Assembly: GCA_902805735.1 (NCBI GenBank)
Contig: CADCTW010000097.1
Location: 1 to 55,076, forward strand
Direction of reading: 5' to 3'
DNA length: 55,076 nucleotides
From: an uncultured Gemmatimonadota bacterium
Lineage (GTDB): Bacteria; Gemmatimonadota; Gemmatimonadetes; Longimicrobiales; Longimicrobiaceae
The position numbers and the translations under genes were made by a program. Below the pieces are notes generated by a model that was not told the origin of the DNA, did no database searches, and worked only from the letters and a program-made list of their open reading frames with translations. This document shows, piece by piece, positions 1 to 7,595 of this stretch. Every line of letters begins with the position of its first letter. The stretch's first letter is position 1.

Positions 1-133
1 CGCCCGGAGTGACGGGGGCGCGGGTGGCGGGGTCGATACCGAGCGGCAACCACAGCGCGAGATGCGCGGCTACCGCACGAGCTGCGTCCACGCCGGTTCG
101 CCGCCGGCCGAACACGGCCTCCGGGGTACTCAC
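1..133 (-). CDS. Tail terminator/completion-like protein, N-terminal fragment (duplicate of 54367-55020)
   Basis: This is the first 44 codons of the gene that is complete at 54367-55020; it is cut by the window edge. The start is GTG at 133, overlapping the stop of the upstream morphogenesis gene in a GTGA junction. It is the same locus seen twice because of the terminal overlap, not a second gene. Confidence 0.85.
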   Translation of the reverse strand, partial: MSTPEAVFGRRRTGVDAARAVAAHLALWLPLGIDPATRAPVTPG

Positions 134-189
134 GACCGCCGGTCCATCAGGTAGCCGCGCAGCATCTCGAGAGACCGAACCTTCGTCGC
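1..189. repeat. Terminal direct repeat (copy 1), closes the genome
   Basis: Bases 1-189 match 54888-55076 apart from two substitutions (position 71 t versus g; position 98 t versus g). The repeat lies inside coding sequence, so it reads as an assembly overlap of a circular or circularly permuted genome rather than a dedicated non-coding end. The two mismatches could be population variants or sequencing errors. Confidence 0.9.
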
Positions 190-564
190 GCGGTCGAACA
201 CGATCGGAGGCCGCTCCGTCTGGAAACGCGCGTAGAAGAGCTTTGTTCCGACGACCACGAACCGTCGCTCGACCTGTCGGATGCTGCCCTTGGCGCGCTT
301 GTTCGTCAGTGACCGACGCAGCGCCCCGGTCGCCACGAGAATCTTCGGGCTCTGCCCGAGCGCGGCCTTCTTGCGGACCGTCGCGGGCGCCAGCGGCGGC
401 CAGTCGCCTGCGCCCTGCGCCGCGAAGCGAACCCGGGTTGCCTTGCGGATCTCGTCTGAGACATCGCGGAGCGCTGGTCGCATGTCCTCAGCGCGGCCAC
501 CGAAGCGCTCAAGCGACCGGGTGACCTCGTCCGTCCCCGCGTGAGAGAACCGGAAGGCGCTCAC
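130..564 (-). CDS. Phage virion morphogenesis protein (gpG/gpS-like tail completion)
   Basis: A 144-residue protein. A segment near residues 53-70 (GDWPPLAPATVRKK) resembles the W-P-L-x-x-x-T-x-x-K signature of the phage virion morphogenesis/tail-completion family, which acts at the head-to-tail joining step. It sits between the connector gene (561-1292, overlapping 4 bases) and the tail terminator gene (GTGA overlap at 130-133), the expected place for a neck or tail-completion protein. Residues after about 90 are basic. The last 60 bases recur at the right end of the window (55017-55076). The family call is by motif and position only. Confidence 0.7.
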   Translation of the reverse strand: MSAFRFSHAGTDEVTRSLERFGGRAEDMRPALRDVSDEIRKATRVRFAAQGAGDWPPLAPATVRKKAALGQSPKILVATGALRRSLTNKRAKGSIRQVERRFVVVGTKLFYARFQTERPPIVFDRATKVRSLEMLRGYLMDRRS

Positions 565-1292
565 AGCAGGGGTTCTAGATCGCGGGTGAGCAGGACGCTG
601 GTGATCGAGCGGCGAGAGACCGGTTCCCCTGTCCCGCCGGTCCCGTCGTCACGGTCGCGCGCCAGGCCCTCTAGGAGCATCGTCAGGAACCGATCGAGCA
701 TCCTTTCCCACTGATCCCAAGCCTCGCGGACTGCGTCGCGCTGCTGCTCAGGCCAGAAGCCGGGTTCAAGCAGGAGGGCGGTCTGCAGCTTGACGACCTG
801 CCGTGCGGTTGGCTGCCACGCCTCCGGGACGTCTCGGCCGATGGCGGGGGCGAGCAGCAGCCATGCCATCCGGATCTGTTCCTCCACCTGGGCGGGGGAC
901 GGCCTGGTCGCGAAGCTCGGCTGGCCGCCCTGCTCGCCCATCGCGCGGGTGAACATGAGCGCGGCGACGTCGTGCTGGTCGGGCAGCCAGGCGGGGTACC
1001 GGGCTGCGTCGATCGGGGCGGAGACGACGAGTAGCGTGCCGCCTTCAACGACGCCGGGGCTGGTGGTCTCCCACTGGTACAGCCAAGTGCCCGTCTCGGT
1101 AAGCGCGACGTCGGCGTGGTAGACGCCGACCTCGGTCTTGACGATCGGGGCGGCGGGGCTCGTGAAGGTCGTTGGGATCCCGGCGGGCGTGCGAACGGTG
1201 AGCGTGAGGGTCGCGGGGTCCGTGAGGGCGCCAGCCTTGTCGTGGACCTTGAGGTTCAGGCGTGCGGTGTCCCCGCGCTCGTAGTCAGCCAT
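561..1292 (-). CDS. Head-tail connector with N-terminal Ig-like domain
   Basis: A 243-residue protein with two visible parts. Residues 1-95 look like a beta-sandwich (alternating hydrophobic strands, ending GTWLYQWETTSPG and then a strand), similar to Ig-like domains found on virion proteins. Residues 100-243 are helical and resemble gp6-type head-tail connectors. It overlaps the preceding repeat protein by 8 bases and the following morphogenesis gene by 4. The fused Ig-like domain probably projects from the neck and may bind surfaces. That role is inference, and the connector call rests on position and helical character. Confidence 0.55.
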   Translation of the reverse strand: MADYERGDTARLNLKVHDKAGALTDPATLTLTVRTPAGIPTTFTSPAAPIVKTEVGVYHADVALTETGTWLYQWETTSPGVVEGGTLLVVSAPIDAARYPAWLPDQHDVAALMFTRAMGEQGGQPSFATRPSPAQVEEQIRMAWLLLAPAIGRDVPEAWQPTARQVVKLQTALLLEPGFWPEQQRDAVREAWDQWERMLDRFLTMLLEGLARDRDDGTGGTGEPVSRRSITSVLLTRDLEPLL

Positions 1293-4047
1293 GCGTCACC
1301 TCCAGGGAGCCTGCGTGGGTGCTGTCGGCGTCGAGCGTCCCGTTCCGGGTGGCGGTGGTAGTCAGGCTGCCGACGCGCTCGGTGGTGACGGTGAAGCGCG
1401 TGAGCGGCCCGACCAGCGCGAGCGTCGCCCACATCGTGGTGCGGGCCACGGTGACCTGTCCCGCGAGATCCCAGCTTGTGGTCCTCGCGGCCATGGCTTG
1501 CCCGGCGACATCCCACGAGATGGCGCGCGCGGCGTCCGCTGCCACGAGCACATGCCATGTCGCGGAGCGGGCGGTGCTCGTCTCGGCGAGCGTCTGCCAA
1601 GTGCTTGAGCGGGCGCTCGAGACTTCCGCCGCCACACTCCAAGTCGACGAGCGCGCCGCCGTAGCTTCGGTCAGGACCGCCCATGTCGTGGTGCGCGCCG
1701 CAGTGAAGGTCAACCCGACGCCCCACGTGGTCGTGCGAGCCGAGATTGTTTCCCCGGTGAGCGTCCAGGACGTCGATCGGAGCACTTCGAGGACCGTTGT
1801 CGGCGTGGTGCCGTCCGTGTTCCACGTGGTGGTGCGGGTACTCGTGGTCTCACCCGCGAGGGTCCACGGGGAGGTACGGGGCGCTTCGAGCGATCCGCGT
1901 GTCTCCCAGGTGCTCGTGCGAGCCGTGGTGGCTTCGCTACGCACCGCCCACGTGGTCGAGCGAGCGACGGTGGATTCCCCAGCGACCGCCCAGGACGTCG
2001 CTCGAGCGCTCGTCGCTTCCGCGCGCAGTGCCCACAAGGTGCTGCGGGCCGCCTCGGCGGGCGTGAACAACGTCCAAGTCGATGAGCGGGCGGCGGTGAC
2101 CTCGCCCGTGAGCGTCCAGGTGCTTGAGCGGGCGCTAGTGGTCTCGGCGCGTGTCGCCCACAACGTGGTGCGAGTCGCTTCGGTCGGCGTGAGGACCGTC
2201 CATGACGACGACCGGGTGGCCGCGACCGTCCCCGCCGTGTTCCAAGTCGACGAGCGTGCCGCTTCTGCGCTTCCGCCGAGCGCCCAGGACGTGGAGCGGC
2301 TGGCGGCGACCTCGGAGCTGAGCGCCCAGGACGTCGTACGAGTTGTCGTGGCCTCAGACCGCGTGTTCCAGGTAGTGGTCCTCGCGGCGGTGGCTTCTCC
2401 GGCCAGTGTCCATGTCGTGGAGCGCGACGCCTCGAGACTTCCGCCGATGCCCCACGTTGTGCTGCGTGCTGCGGTCGCCTCGCCCCGAAGTTCCCAGGAG
2501 GAGGTTCGTGCCGCCTGCACTTCCGTCAGCCCGGCATCCACCGACCAGCCCGTGGAGCGTGAGACCTCGACCTCCACGCCGACGCCCCATGACGTCGTCC
2601 GCGCGACCGAAACGAACGAGCCATCATCGAAGGCCCGGGACGCGGATAGCTCTGGTGTCCCGAGCCACTCGGCGTTCAGGTCGTCGCCGTCGAAGTAGTT
2701 GAAGTCCGGCGGCGTGGTCTGAAGCACGTCAGGGCGGACGAGGCCGGAGTCGGTGCGGAAGGTGTAGGTCTGGCCCGCCGTCAGGCCCGTGACCCAGAAC
2801 GCCGAGAACGCCCAGCGCGGCGGCGTGTTCGGGACATTCGACGCGCTCGCCTCTGACGGGAACTCCTCCATCCCCGACACAGACATCTGCTGCCACGCGC
2901 CGGCTGGCGGGTTGGTGATCGCGTAGCCCTTGCCGTACTGGCGGGTCCCCGCGTTCGAGTACGTCTCGATCAGGTTGTAGATCTGCGCCCCGGCCGGTAG
3001 CGCGCTGACGGGCTTGATCGCCGCCGAGGTGATGCTCAAGTCCTGGTTGCTGACCGGCATCGCGGTCCCCAGGCAGTCGCCCGGGTCGCCCAAGTAGAGC
3101 ATCGCGCCCGTGCTGCCCGTGGGAATCGTGACCGACCATTCGGCGCAGGCGCTCCCGTGGAAGGCGTCAGCCGCGGTCCTCGTCGGAGTGAACTTCGTGG
3201 CCGTGTCGACCGTCAGGAACCCGCCGACGATGTTCGCCTGATACCCCGCGAGCCGGGTCGCGTCGGCCTCGACCGACGGGTTGCGGACGTAGTTGACCCT
3301 GACGTCGCGCTTGCGGCTCTGCGACGCGTGCGGCGTGCCAAGCCACTGCCAGTCCTCCATGTCGCCGTCCCCGTACGGCGGGACATCCCAACCCTCACCG
3401 GGCCGCGTCGCGTTGCGGTCAATCAGGTCGTGGCTGGCGAGCTGCGAGTCGAGGTAGACGTTGAACGCGCCCGCCGCGACCGCGTACAAGCCGACCCGGC
3501 ATTTCGTCGCGCCAGCCGGTGCCGTCGCGATCGCCCTGAACTCCCACTCACCCGTGCCCGTGAACCCGGTGGTCGAGTTCGTGAGCTCCCTGGGCGCGTT
3601 GGTCATCGCCGCCGTGCTGATCACGGTTCCGGCACTGTTGAACCACTGCACGACCGGGAAGAGCCCCTGGTTCGTGACCGCACGGATGACCTGGCGGTAA
3701 CCGAGCACCTTGCCCTCCTCGCAAGGCACATCGTTGTGCCAGCAGAACAGCGACCCGGCGCCGATGGAACTGCAACCGACCCGCGCTGACTTCCCGCCGC
3801 GCCACGACCAGTCCGTGACATGGTTCGCGAACGCGCCCGTCCCAGCGACCGACAAGCCATTCGCGCCGAAGACGATCGACGCGGCCTCGAACGACGGCTG
3901 GACGATCAGGTTTGTGTAGAACTCCGCAGGCTGCTTGAAGTCCGTCCGAACCGCCCTCTGTCGCCGCGACGGCGCCAGGACGGTCGGCGGAACGGATACC
4001 TGCCGCCCGTTGTGTGGCGTATTCAGCGGCAGCCGTGTGGCGGGCAC
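1285..4047 (-). CDS. Giant virion surface protein with 28 Arg/Thr/Trp repeats
   Basis: A 920-residue protein. The N-terminal half has two beta-rich, carbohydrate-binding-like modules (about 45-215 and 245-440). Each opens with an N-(L/Y)-(I/V)-x-(Q/N)-P-S-(F/V)-E type line and closes with a D-G-D...W-L-G-T-P line seen in actinophage minor tail proteins. From about residue 480 there are 28 imperfect copies of a roughly 14-residue unit of the form A-A-R-(S/T)-(S/T)-(T/S)-W followed by a variable hydrophobic/polar stretch, then a short non-repeat tail. The gene lies in the head cluster between decoration-type genes and the connector, which suggests a head or neck fibre that touches host or environmental glycans. 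Function is inferred. Confidence 0.7.
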   Translation of the reverse strand: MPATRLPLNTPHNGRQVSVPPTVLAPSRRQRAVRTDFKQPAEFYTNLIVQPSFEAASIVFGANGLSVAGTGAFANHVTDWSWRGGKSARVGCSSIGAGSLFCWHNDVPCEEGKVLGYRQVIRAVTNQGLFPVVQWFNSAGTVISTAAMTNAPRELTNSTTGFTGTGEWEFRAIATAPAGATKCRVGLYAVAAGAFNVYLDSQLASHDLIDRNATRPGEGWDVPPYGDGDMEDWQWLGTPHASQSRKRDVRVNYVRNPSVEADATRLAGYQANIVGGFLTVDTATKFTPTRTAADAFHGSACAEWSVTIPTGSTGAMLYLGDPGDCLGTAMPVSNQDLSITSAAIKPVSALPAGAQIYNLIETYSNAGTRQYGKGYAITNPPAGAWQQMSVSGMEEFPSEASASNVPNTPPRWAFSAFWVTGLTAGQTYTFRTDSGLVRPDVLQTTPPDFNYFDGDDLNAEWLGTPELSASRAFDDGSFVSVARTTSWGVGVEVEVSRSTGWSVDAGLTEVQAARTSSWELRGEATAARSTTWGIGGSLEASRSTTWTLAGEATAARTTTWNTRSEATTTRTTSWALSSEVAASRSTSWALGGSAEAARSSTWNTAGTVAATRSSSWTVLTPTEATRTTLWATRAETTSARSSTWTLTGEVTAARSSTWTLFTPAEAARSTLWALRAEATSARATSWAVAGESTVARSTTWAVRSEATTARTSTWETRGSLEAPRTSPWTLAGETTSTRTTTWNTDGTTPTTVLEVLRSTSWTLTGETISARTTTWGVGLTFTAARTTTWAVLTEATAARSSTWSVAAEVSSARSSTWQTLAETSTARSATWHVLVAADAARAISWDVAGQAMAARTTSWDLAGQVTVARTTMWATLALVGPLTRFTVTTERVGSLTTTATRNGTLDADSTHAGSLEVTHG
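1425..2615 (-). repeat. Tandem 42-bp coding repeat array (28 units)
   Basis: A minus-strand array of about 42 bp per unit within the 1285-4047 gene. Each unit encodes a conserved Arg-Thr/Ser-Thr/Ser-x-Trp core followed by diverged residues. Units are not identical at the DNA level, so the array is old or under diversifying change. It also creates long spurious plus-strand reading frames. Confidence 0.85.
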
Positions 4048-4050
4048 GGG

Positions 4051-4476
4051 CTACTCCCGCCAGCGCACGTACAACCTAAGCGCGCTCGACAACGCGATGT
4101 TCACGAGGACGAGCGACGTGCCCGCCTTGATCCGAAGCCCCATCGGCCAGGTCCACACGATCCCGTTGCCGATAGCGCCCGGGATGCTGATCTGCCGCTT
4201 GTATGGCGACGGGGCGGTCGCGGCAGTCGTCGCCGCGAGAACGACGCCACCCTCAGAGGCGACCTCATCGCCGCCCAAGTCAGCGTCGCCCAGGCCGACC
4301 GTCCCGCCGACACCGGCAACACCGGCCCGGCCGAAACCGAGGATGCTTGCGGTCGCCGCGTTGAGGAACAGACCAAGCTCCTCCACGAACATCGGACGGT
4401 TGATCGCCCGCAGTTCGGCGGCAATCGACCCTGCGGCCGTCGCGGTCGTCAGATCGCCACGTTCGTAAAGGCGCAT
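4051..4476 (-). CDS. Virion structural protein, decoration-type
   Basis: A 141-residue protein starting at ATG 4476, which shares one base with the stop of the upstream gene. Longer reading frames upstream of this start are in the wrong frame for that gene. The C-terminal half has alternating short strands ending in Y-V-R-W-R-E. It lies directly after another small structural gene and 3 bases before the giant repeat protein. I do not recognise a named family; head decoration or spike attachment is inferred from position. Confidence 0.6.
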   Translation of the reverse strand: MRLYERGDLTTATAAGSIAAELRAINRPMFVEELGLFLNAATASILGFGRAGVAGVGGTVGLGDADLGGDEVASEGGVVLAATTAATAPSPYKRQISIPGAIGNGIVWTWPMGLRIKAGTSLVLVNIALSSALRLYVRWRE

Positions 4477-4994
4477 CAGGCCGCCGTGTCGAGCGCCACG
4501 CGGAACCCGACGCTGTCCCCGTTGAACGCCGTCGTGCCCGCCAGCACCGTCCGACGCAACCACACCGCCTTGTAGGAAGCCGGCCCAATGTTCCCCAGGC
4601 TGATCCCCGCCGCACGGGTCGTCGGCCGACTGAACGTCACCGACGTCGGCGCGGTCTGCTCGTTCGCGACGACCTGCGCCGCCGTCCCGGCCGCAGCGGC
4701 ATCCGCGCCACCATCGACCGCCGTGTCCGCGCTGCCGCCCTCCGCGTCGAAGAAAAAGGCGACCGCCTCCGCAGTCAGCGTGGCGTGGTTGTTCTGGACG
4801 TAGATGCACCGGTACTCCACGTCACCCGCGGAGTGCTCGGAGCCCGACACGTTGTCCCAGATCGCGTTCAAGGTCGCGTCCGGGATGATTCCGCCACCGG
4901 CCGTGCTCATCGCGCCACCAAGGGAGGCGGCGGGGGACGTGTTGGCCGCCCCGCCTGAGAGGCGGAACGCGACATCTGCGGCAACAATGGGCAC
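4476..4994 (-). CDS. Virion structural protein, decoration-type
   Basis: A 172-residue protein, rich in Ala/Gly and beta-forming segments. It contains an I-W-D-N-V-S-G-S-E line, then Y-R-C-I-Y-V-Q-N, and near the C-terminus K-A-V-W-L-R-R-T-V, a pattern I associate with small phage virion proteins of unknown role. It follows the capsid-gene hairpin at 5027-5055 and has a purine-rich ribosome site just upstream (GAGGAGGGC complementary to 4999-5015). It is probably a capsid decoration or head surface protein; the family is uncertain. Confidence 0.6.
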   Translation of the reverse strand: MPIVAADVAFRLSGGAANTSPAASLGGAMSTAGGGIIPDATLNAIWDNVSGSEHSAGDVEYRCIYVQNNHATLTAEAVAFFFDAEGGSADTAVDGGADAAAAGTAAQVVANEQTAPTSVTFSRPTTRAAGISLGNIGPASYKAVWLRRTVLAGTTAFNGDSVGFRVALDTAA

Positions 4995-5026
4995 GAGGTG
5001 GCCCTCCTCTACGTTTGAAGTCTCAG

Positions 5027-5055
5027 CTCGCGGCGACCCGTAACGGCGCCGCGAG
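5027..5055 (-). terminator. Intercistronic hairpin after the capsid gene block
   Basis: A perfect 9-bp stem (CTCGCGGCG at 5027-5035, CGCCGCGAG at 5047-5055) with an 11-base loop, in the 72-base gap between the 108-residue gene and the next structural gene. There is no T tract on the minus strand, so it could be an attenuating terminator or an mRNA stabiliser that sets capsid mRNA levels. Confidence 0.6.
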
Positions 5056-5066
5056 CATAGGGGGGA

Positions 5067-5393
5067 CTAGGCGGTGCCGACTCCGCCCTTGACGCCGGGC
5101 TCATCACCGATCTGCTCGGTGCGCGGCGCCTGCTCGACCACCACGGCCGTCGGCTCGCCCGGCTTCGGGTTCTCCACCGGCACGACCGTGGAGCCGGGGA
5201 TGAACCGCTCGCGGTAGTCACCGCGCTTCAGGCCAGCACCAGCGGCGTCCTCGGGACCCACGGGCTCCGAGGCGTCCCCGGGGAGCATGGGAACCCCAAC
5301 GTCGGTGGCGTCGTCGCGGGTCGTCACTCCGCCTTCGGTGTGCTCGAGCTTGTCGTTCTGCTTCTCAGTGGCGATGTTCTTCGGCTGGGGCAT
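5067..5393 (-). CDS. Small acidic head-region protein, unknown
   Basis: A 108-residue, charged, Gly/Pro/Glu-rich, probably disordered protein. The start ATG 5393 is chosen because it has a GAGGAG ribosome site 8 bases upstream and overlaps the stop of the upstream 64-residue gene; the longer in-frame extension to 5708 overlaps the capsid gene and is not protein-like. It lies just after the capsid gene, where small head-assembly or decoration proteins are common. No family recognised. Confidence 0.6.
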   Translation of the reverse strand: MPQPKNIATEKQNDKLEHTEGGVTTRDDATDVGVPMLPGDASEPVGPEDAAGAGLKRGDYRERFIPGSTVVPVENPKPGEPTAVVVEQAPRTEQIGDEPGVKGGVGTA

Positions 5394-5587
5394 CAGGAGT
5401 TCTCCTCGAGGTTCGTTTCGGTGGCGCCGCAGTCGACGCACCGGGTCACGCGGACAGCGCCGCGCGGGGACTGCTGGACATAGGTCTCCACTCGCCGCCC
5501 GACACACCCGGGAACGTGCGCGAACACCGCGGGTTCGGTCGGGGGGTCGGGCGTCTTGTGAGCGGGACGGACGGCAGTGGAAGCCAC
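5393..5587 (-). CDS. Small protein with Cys motif, unknown
   Basis: A 64-residue protein beginning with GTG at 5587, 8 bases after the capsid stop. It carries a C-terminal C-V-D-C pair and one further Cys (C-V-G-R-R), which could bind metal or form a disulfide. It ends on the start codon of the next gene (overlap of the stop with ATG 5393), which supports it as a real coupled gene. No family recognised. Confidence 0.55.
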   Translation of the reverse strand: MASTAVRPAHKTPDPPTEPAVFAHVPGCVGRRVETYVQQSPRGAVRVTRCVDCGATETNLEENS

Positions 5588-5595
5588 GAGCTAGA

Positions 5596-6537
5596 TCAGG
5601 CCGCGAGCACACCACGGAGGCGCGCTGCCCCACGCCCGCCGAACACGGCGAGGCCGGGGTAGTACTCAACGCGATGGCGAAGCGCGGGCTTGGAATCGAG
5701 TTCGCCAAGGTCCACGACGGACGGCGGCGCCGTCTGCAAGCCGGTCACGCCCTGATCCTCCTTCGAGCGCCCGTACTTGACCGCGTAGATCGAGGAGGCC
5801 ACGGTGCTCGTGCCTTGCGTCTCGGTCTGCGGAAGGATCTCAGTGCCGTCCGCACGCTGGCCGGCGTCCAGGAGCGCGATACCGCGGTACGCGGGGTTGA
5901 TCTTGTCGAGTGCGCCGCCGTTGACCTTCTCAACGAGATTCAGTCGGCGCAGCGTGGACAGGACCCGCCCGCGAATGACGCTGTTCATGTACAGCGCCTG
6001 GCAGCCAGGAACCCGAGAGATGAGCAGGTCGAGCTGGTCGAGGAAGCTTTGGCGGGCGTTGTCATCAGCCCCGGTGACCGGCATGCCGTTCGCGGCGGCG
6101 TCGATGACCTGCGCGTTGACGAGGCGCTTCTTCAGCCCGTCGAACGAGTTGGCGTCAACGGCGACGTCGCCGTTGAAGAACGTGTCCTGGAACTTGATCA
6201 CCATGGCTTTCGCCTTGCCACGGAGAGCGATCGACCGCTCCTGCACCTCGTTCCCGCCCCATGCGAGGAGGGCCTTGTCGACGTCGGAGTCGCCGCCAAG
6301 GATGGTCAGGGACTCCGTCTTCTGGTTGACGGTGCCCGTCGACTCGGCGTAGGCCGAGTTGACGGCTCGGAACTCGACGCCCGGAAGCGTCGCCTCAAGG
6401 TTGTACCTGAAGGAGTTGCCCGCGATGTTCTGCATCGGCAGGAAATCGAGGATGGCCGATTCGAGCACGATCGTCTCGACGAGGCCACGCTCGACCGGGT
6501 TCTGCACGAGCTTTGCGTGCTCTGCAAGGGTCAGCAT
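5596..6537 (-). CDS. Major capsid protein (HK97-fold type)
   Basis: A 313-residue protein preceded by a strong ribosome site (AAGGAGAA) and lying directly after the scaffold gene. The sequence has the general look of HK97-fold shells of about 300 residues: a helical N-arm, a glycine-rich E-loop-like region (about 35-75), a long central helix (about 100-125), and a beta-rich C-terminal part ending with a hydrophobic strand before G-G-R-G-A-A-R-L. It would form the icosahedral shell. The call rests on position, size and general character rather than a precise family match. Confidence 0.85.
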   Translation of the reverse strand: MLTLAEHAKLVQNPVERGLVETIVLESAILDFLPMQNIAGNSFRYNLEATLPGVEFRAVNSAYAESTGTVNQKTESLTILGGDSDVDKALLAWGGNEVQERSIALRGKAKAMVIKFQDTFFNGDVAVDANSFDGLKKRLVNAQVIDAAANGMPVTGADDNARQSFLDQLDLLISRVPGCQALYMNSVIRGRVLSTLRRLNLVEKVNGGALDKINPAYRGIALLDAGQRADGTEILPQTETQGTSTVASSIYAVKYGRSKEDQGVTGLQTAPPSVVDLGELDSKPALRHRVEYYPGLAVFGGRGAARLRGVLAA

Positions 6538-6576
6538 TGGTTTTTCTCCTTGTGGTGTCGCCGACCCTGCGGACGG

Positions 6577-7323
6577 CTACTTTTTGTAAACGGGGGTCAT
6601 GCCAGACGCCATCCGAGCGAGCCCGGGTGCGATGTCCTCGGGATTGGCCGAGGGCGCGTTGCGGGCACCGCCGTCAGACGGGCCTGGGTCCTGCGGCCTC
6701 TTCTCGGTGGAGAGGAGGTACGTCTTCTCCGCGAGGAGCTCCTTGACGGCCTTCGCGGCACCCGTGACGGTCTCGTCATCGGCGACGACTACCTGATCGG
6801 GCGGGATGAGCGCGACAACCGCGTCCGCGTCGATCGCGCCCTGCTTAGCGGCCTCCGCGACGATCGCTGAACGTCTCAGGACCCCGGCGACGCGACGTGA
6901 CGCGCTCTCCGCGCGTTTGCTCTGCTCGTCGCGTTCGCGTTCGGCCTTCTCCGCGCGACTGGCGGCCTTCTCCAGGTCGCTCTTCTGCGCGGCCTCGATC
7001 TCGTCGAGCTTGCTGGCCTTGGCCTTCAGGTCGTCGAAGCCCTCGAACTCCTTGGCTTTGGCGGCCTGAGCGCGAGCCACGCGGTCCTGCACGATGCGGT
7101 CGAGCTCCTCCTGGGAGAACGCCTTGCTCGCGGGCGGATCGGTGCGCGGCGGCGGAACGTAGGGGGCGGGGTCCTTCGGGGGGTCCGCCGGGGGCGGGGG
7201 GTCCTCGTTGCGAGGATGCCAAGCCGGGATCGCCGCGTAGGCACCCGACTCGTAGTCCGCGGCGTCAAGCGCCGCGAGTTGACCGACGAGACGTAGGGTC
7301 TCGTCGTGGGTGTTCTGGGTCAT
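6577..7323 (-). CDS. Capsid scaffolding protein
   Basis: A 248-residue protein. Residues 38-65 are Pro-rich and flexible, about 70-150 form a strongly charged Lys/Glu/Ala coiled coil, and the C-terminus is short, basic and ends in K-K, the layout of gp20-type scaffolds that organise capsid assembly and are then removed. It lies between the portal-linked small gene and the major capsid gene, the standard scaffold position. No protease gene is visible next to it, so the scaffold may leave intact. Confidence 0.8.
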   Translation of the reverse strand: MTQNTHDETLRLVGQLAALDAADYESGAYAAIPAWHPRNEDPPPPADPPKDPAPYVPPPRTDPPASKAFSQEELDRIVQDRVARAQAAKAKEFEGFDDLKAKASKLDEIEAAQKSDLEKAASRAEKAERERDEQSKRAESASRRVAGVLRRSAIVAEAAKQGAIDADAVVALIPPDQVVVADDETVTGAAKAVKELLAEKTYLLSTEKRPQDPGPSDGGARNAPSANPEDIAPGLARMASGMTPVYKK

Positions 7324-7406
7324 GCGTCCTCCCGTGGGGAGTCACCGGCCAGCTAGAGCGGGTGGCCGTCTACCGCGATGCCGCTACCTGCGCGGCAAGA
7401 GGGGTG

Positions 7407-7595
7407 CTAGCGGTCGCGCAGCAGGGGGGAGGCGGCGCGCTCGGCCGCCTTGCGCTTCGCGTAGGCGTATCGACGGACACGACCGCACAGGCCCCCGTCG
7501 GCGCCCCTGTAGACGCCAAGGTGCTCAAGGCGCCACCACGCCTCCGCTTGCACGGCGCGCGGCCACGAGTAGCCGTAGCGAGTTCGGTAGCTCAC
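7407..7595 (-). CDS. Small basic protein between portal and scaffold, unknown
   Basis: A 62-residue basic protein rich in Arg, Tyr and Trp. The GTG start at 7595 overlaps the portal stop in a GTGA junction, which suggests translational coupling; no separate ribosome site is visible. About 83 bases separate it from the scaffold gene and hold no further gene that I can see. It could be a minor head protein, but no family is recognised. Confidence 0.5.
   Translation of the reverse strand: MSYRTRYGYSWPRAVQAEAWWRLEHLGVYRGADGGLCGRVRRYAYAKRKAAERAASPLLRDR

Noticed and set aside
1425-2615. CRISPR array or diversity-generating retroelement target
   Set aside because: The repeats are in-frame coding units with diverged spacers of constant coding phase, and no reverse transcriptase, cas gene or template repeat is present.
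1262-2698. 478-codon plus-strand open frame across the Trp-repeat array
   Set aside because: It is antisense to the repeat of the 1285-4047 gene. The 42-bp period keeps it open, and its V-A-S-A/V-x-x-V-x-R pattern is just the complement of the repeat.
5287-6870. 527-codon plus-strand frame over the capsid gene
   Set aside because: It is antisense to the capsid and scaffold genes, low in structure and without a ribosome site. High GC content makes such frames common.
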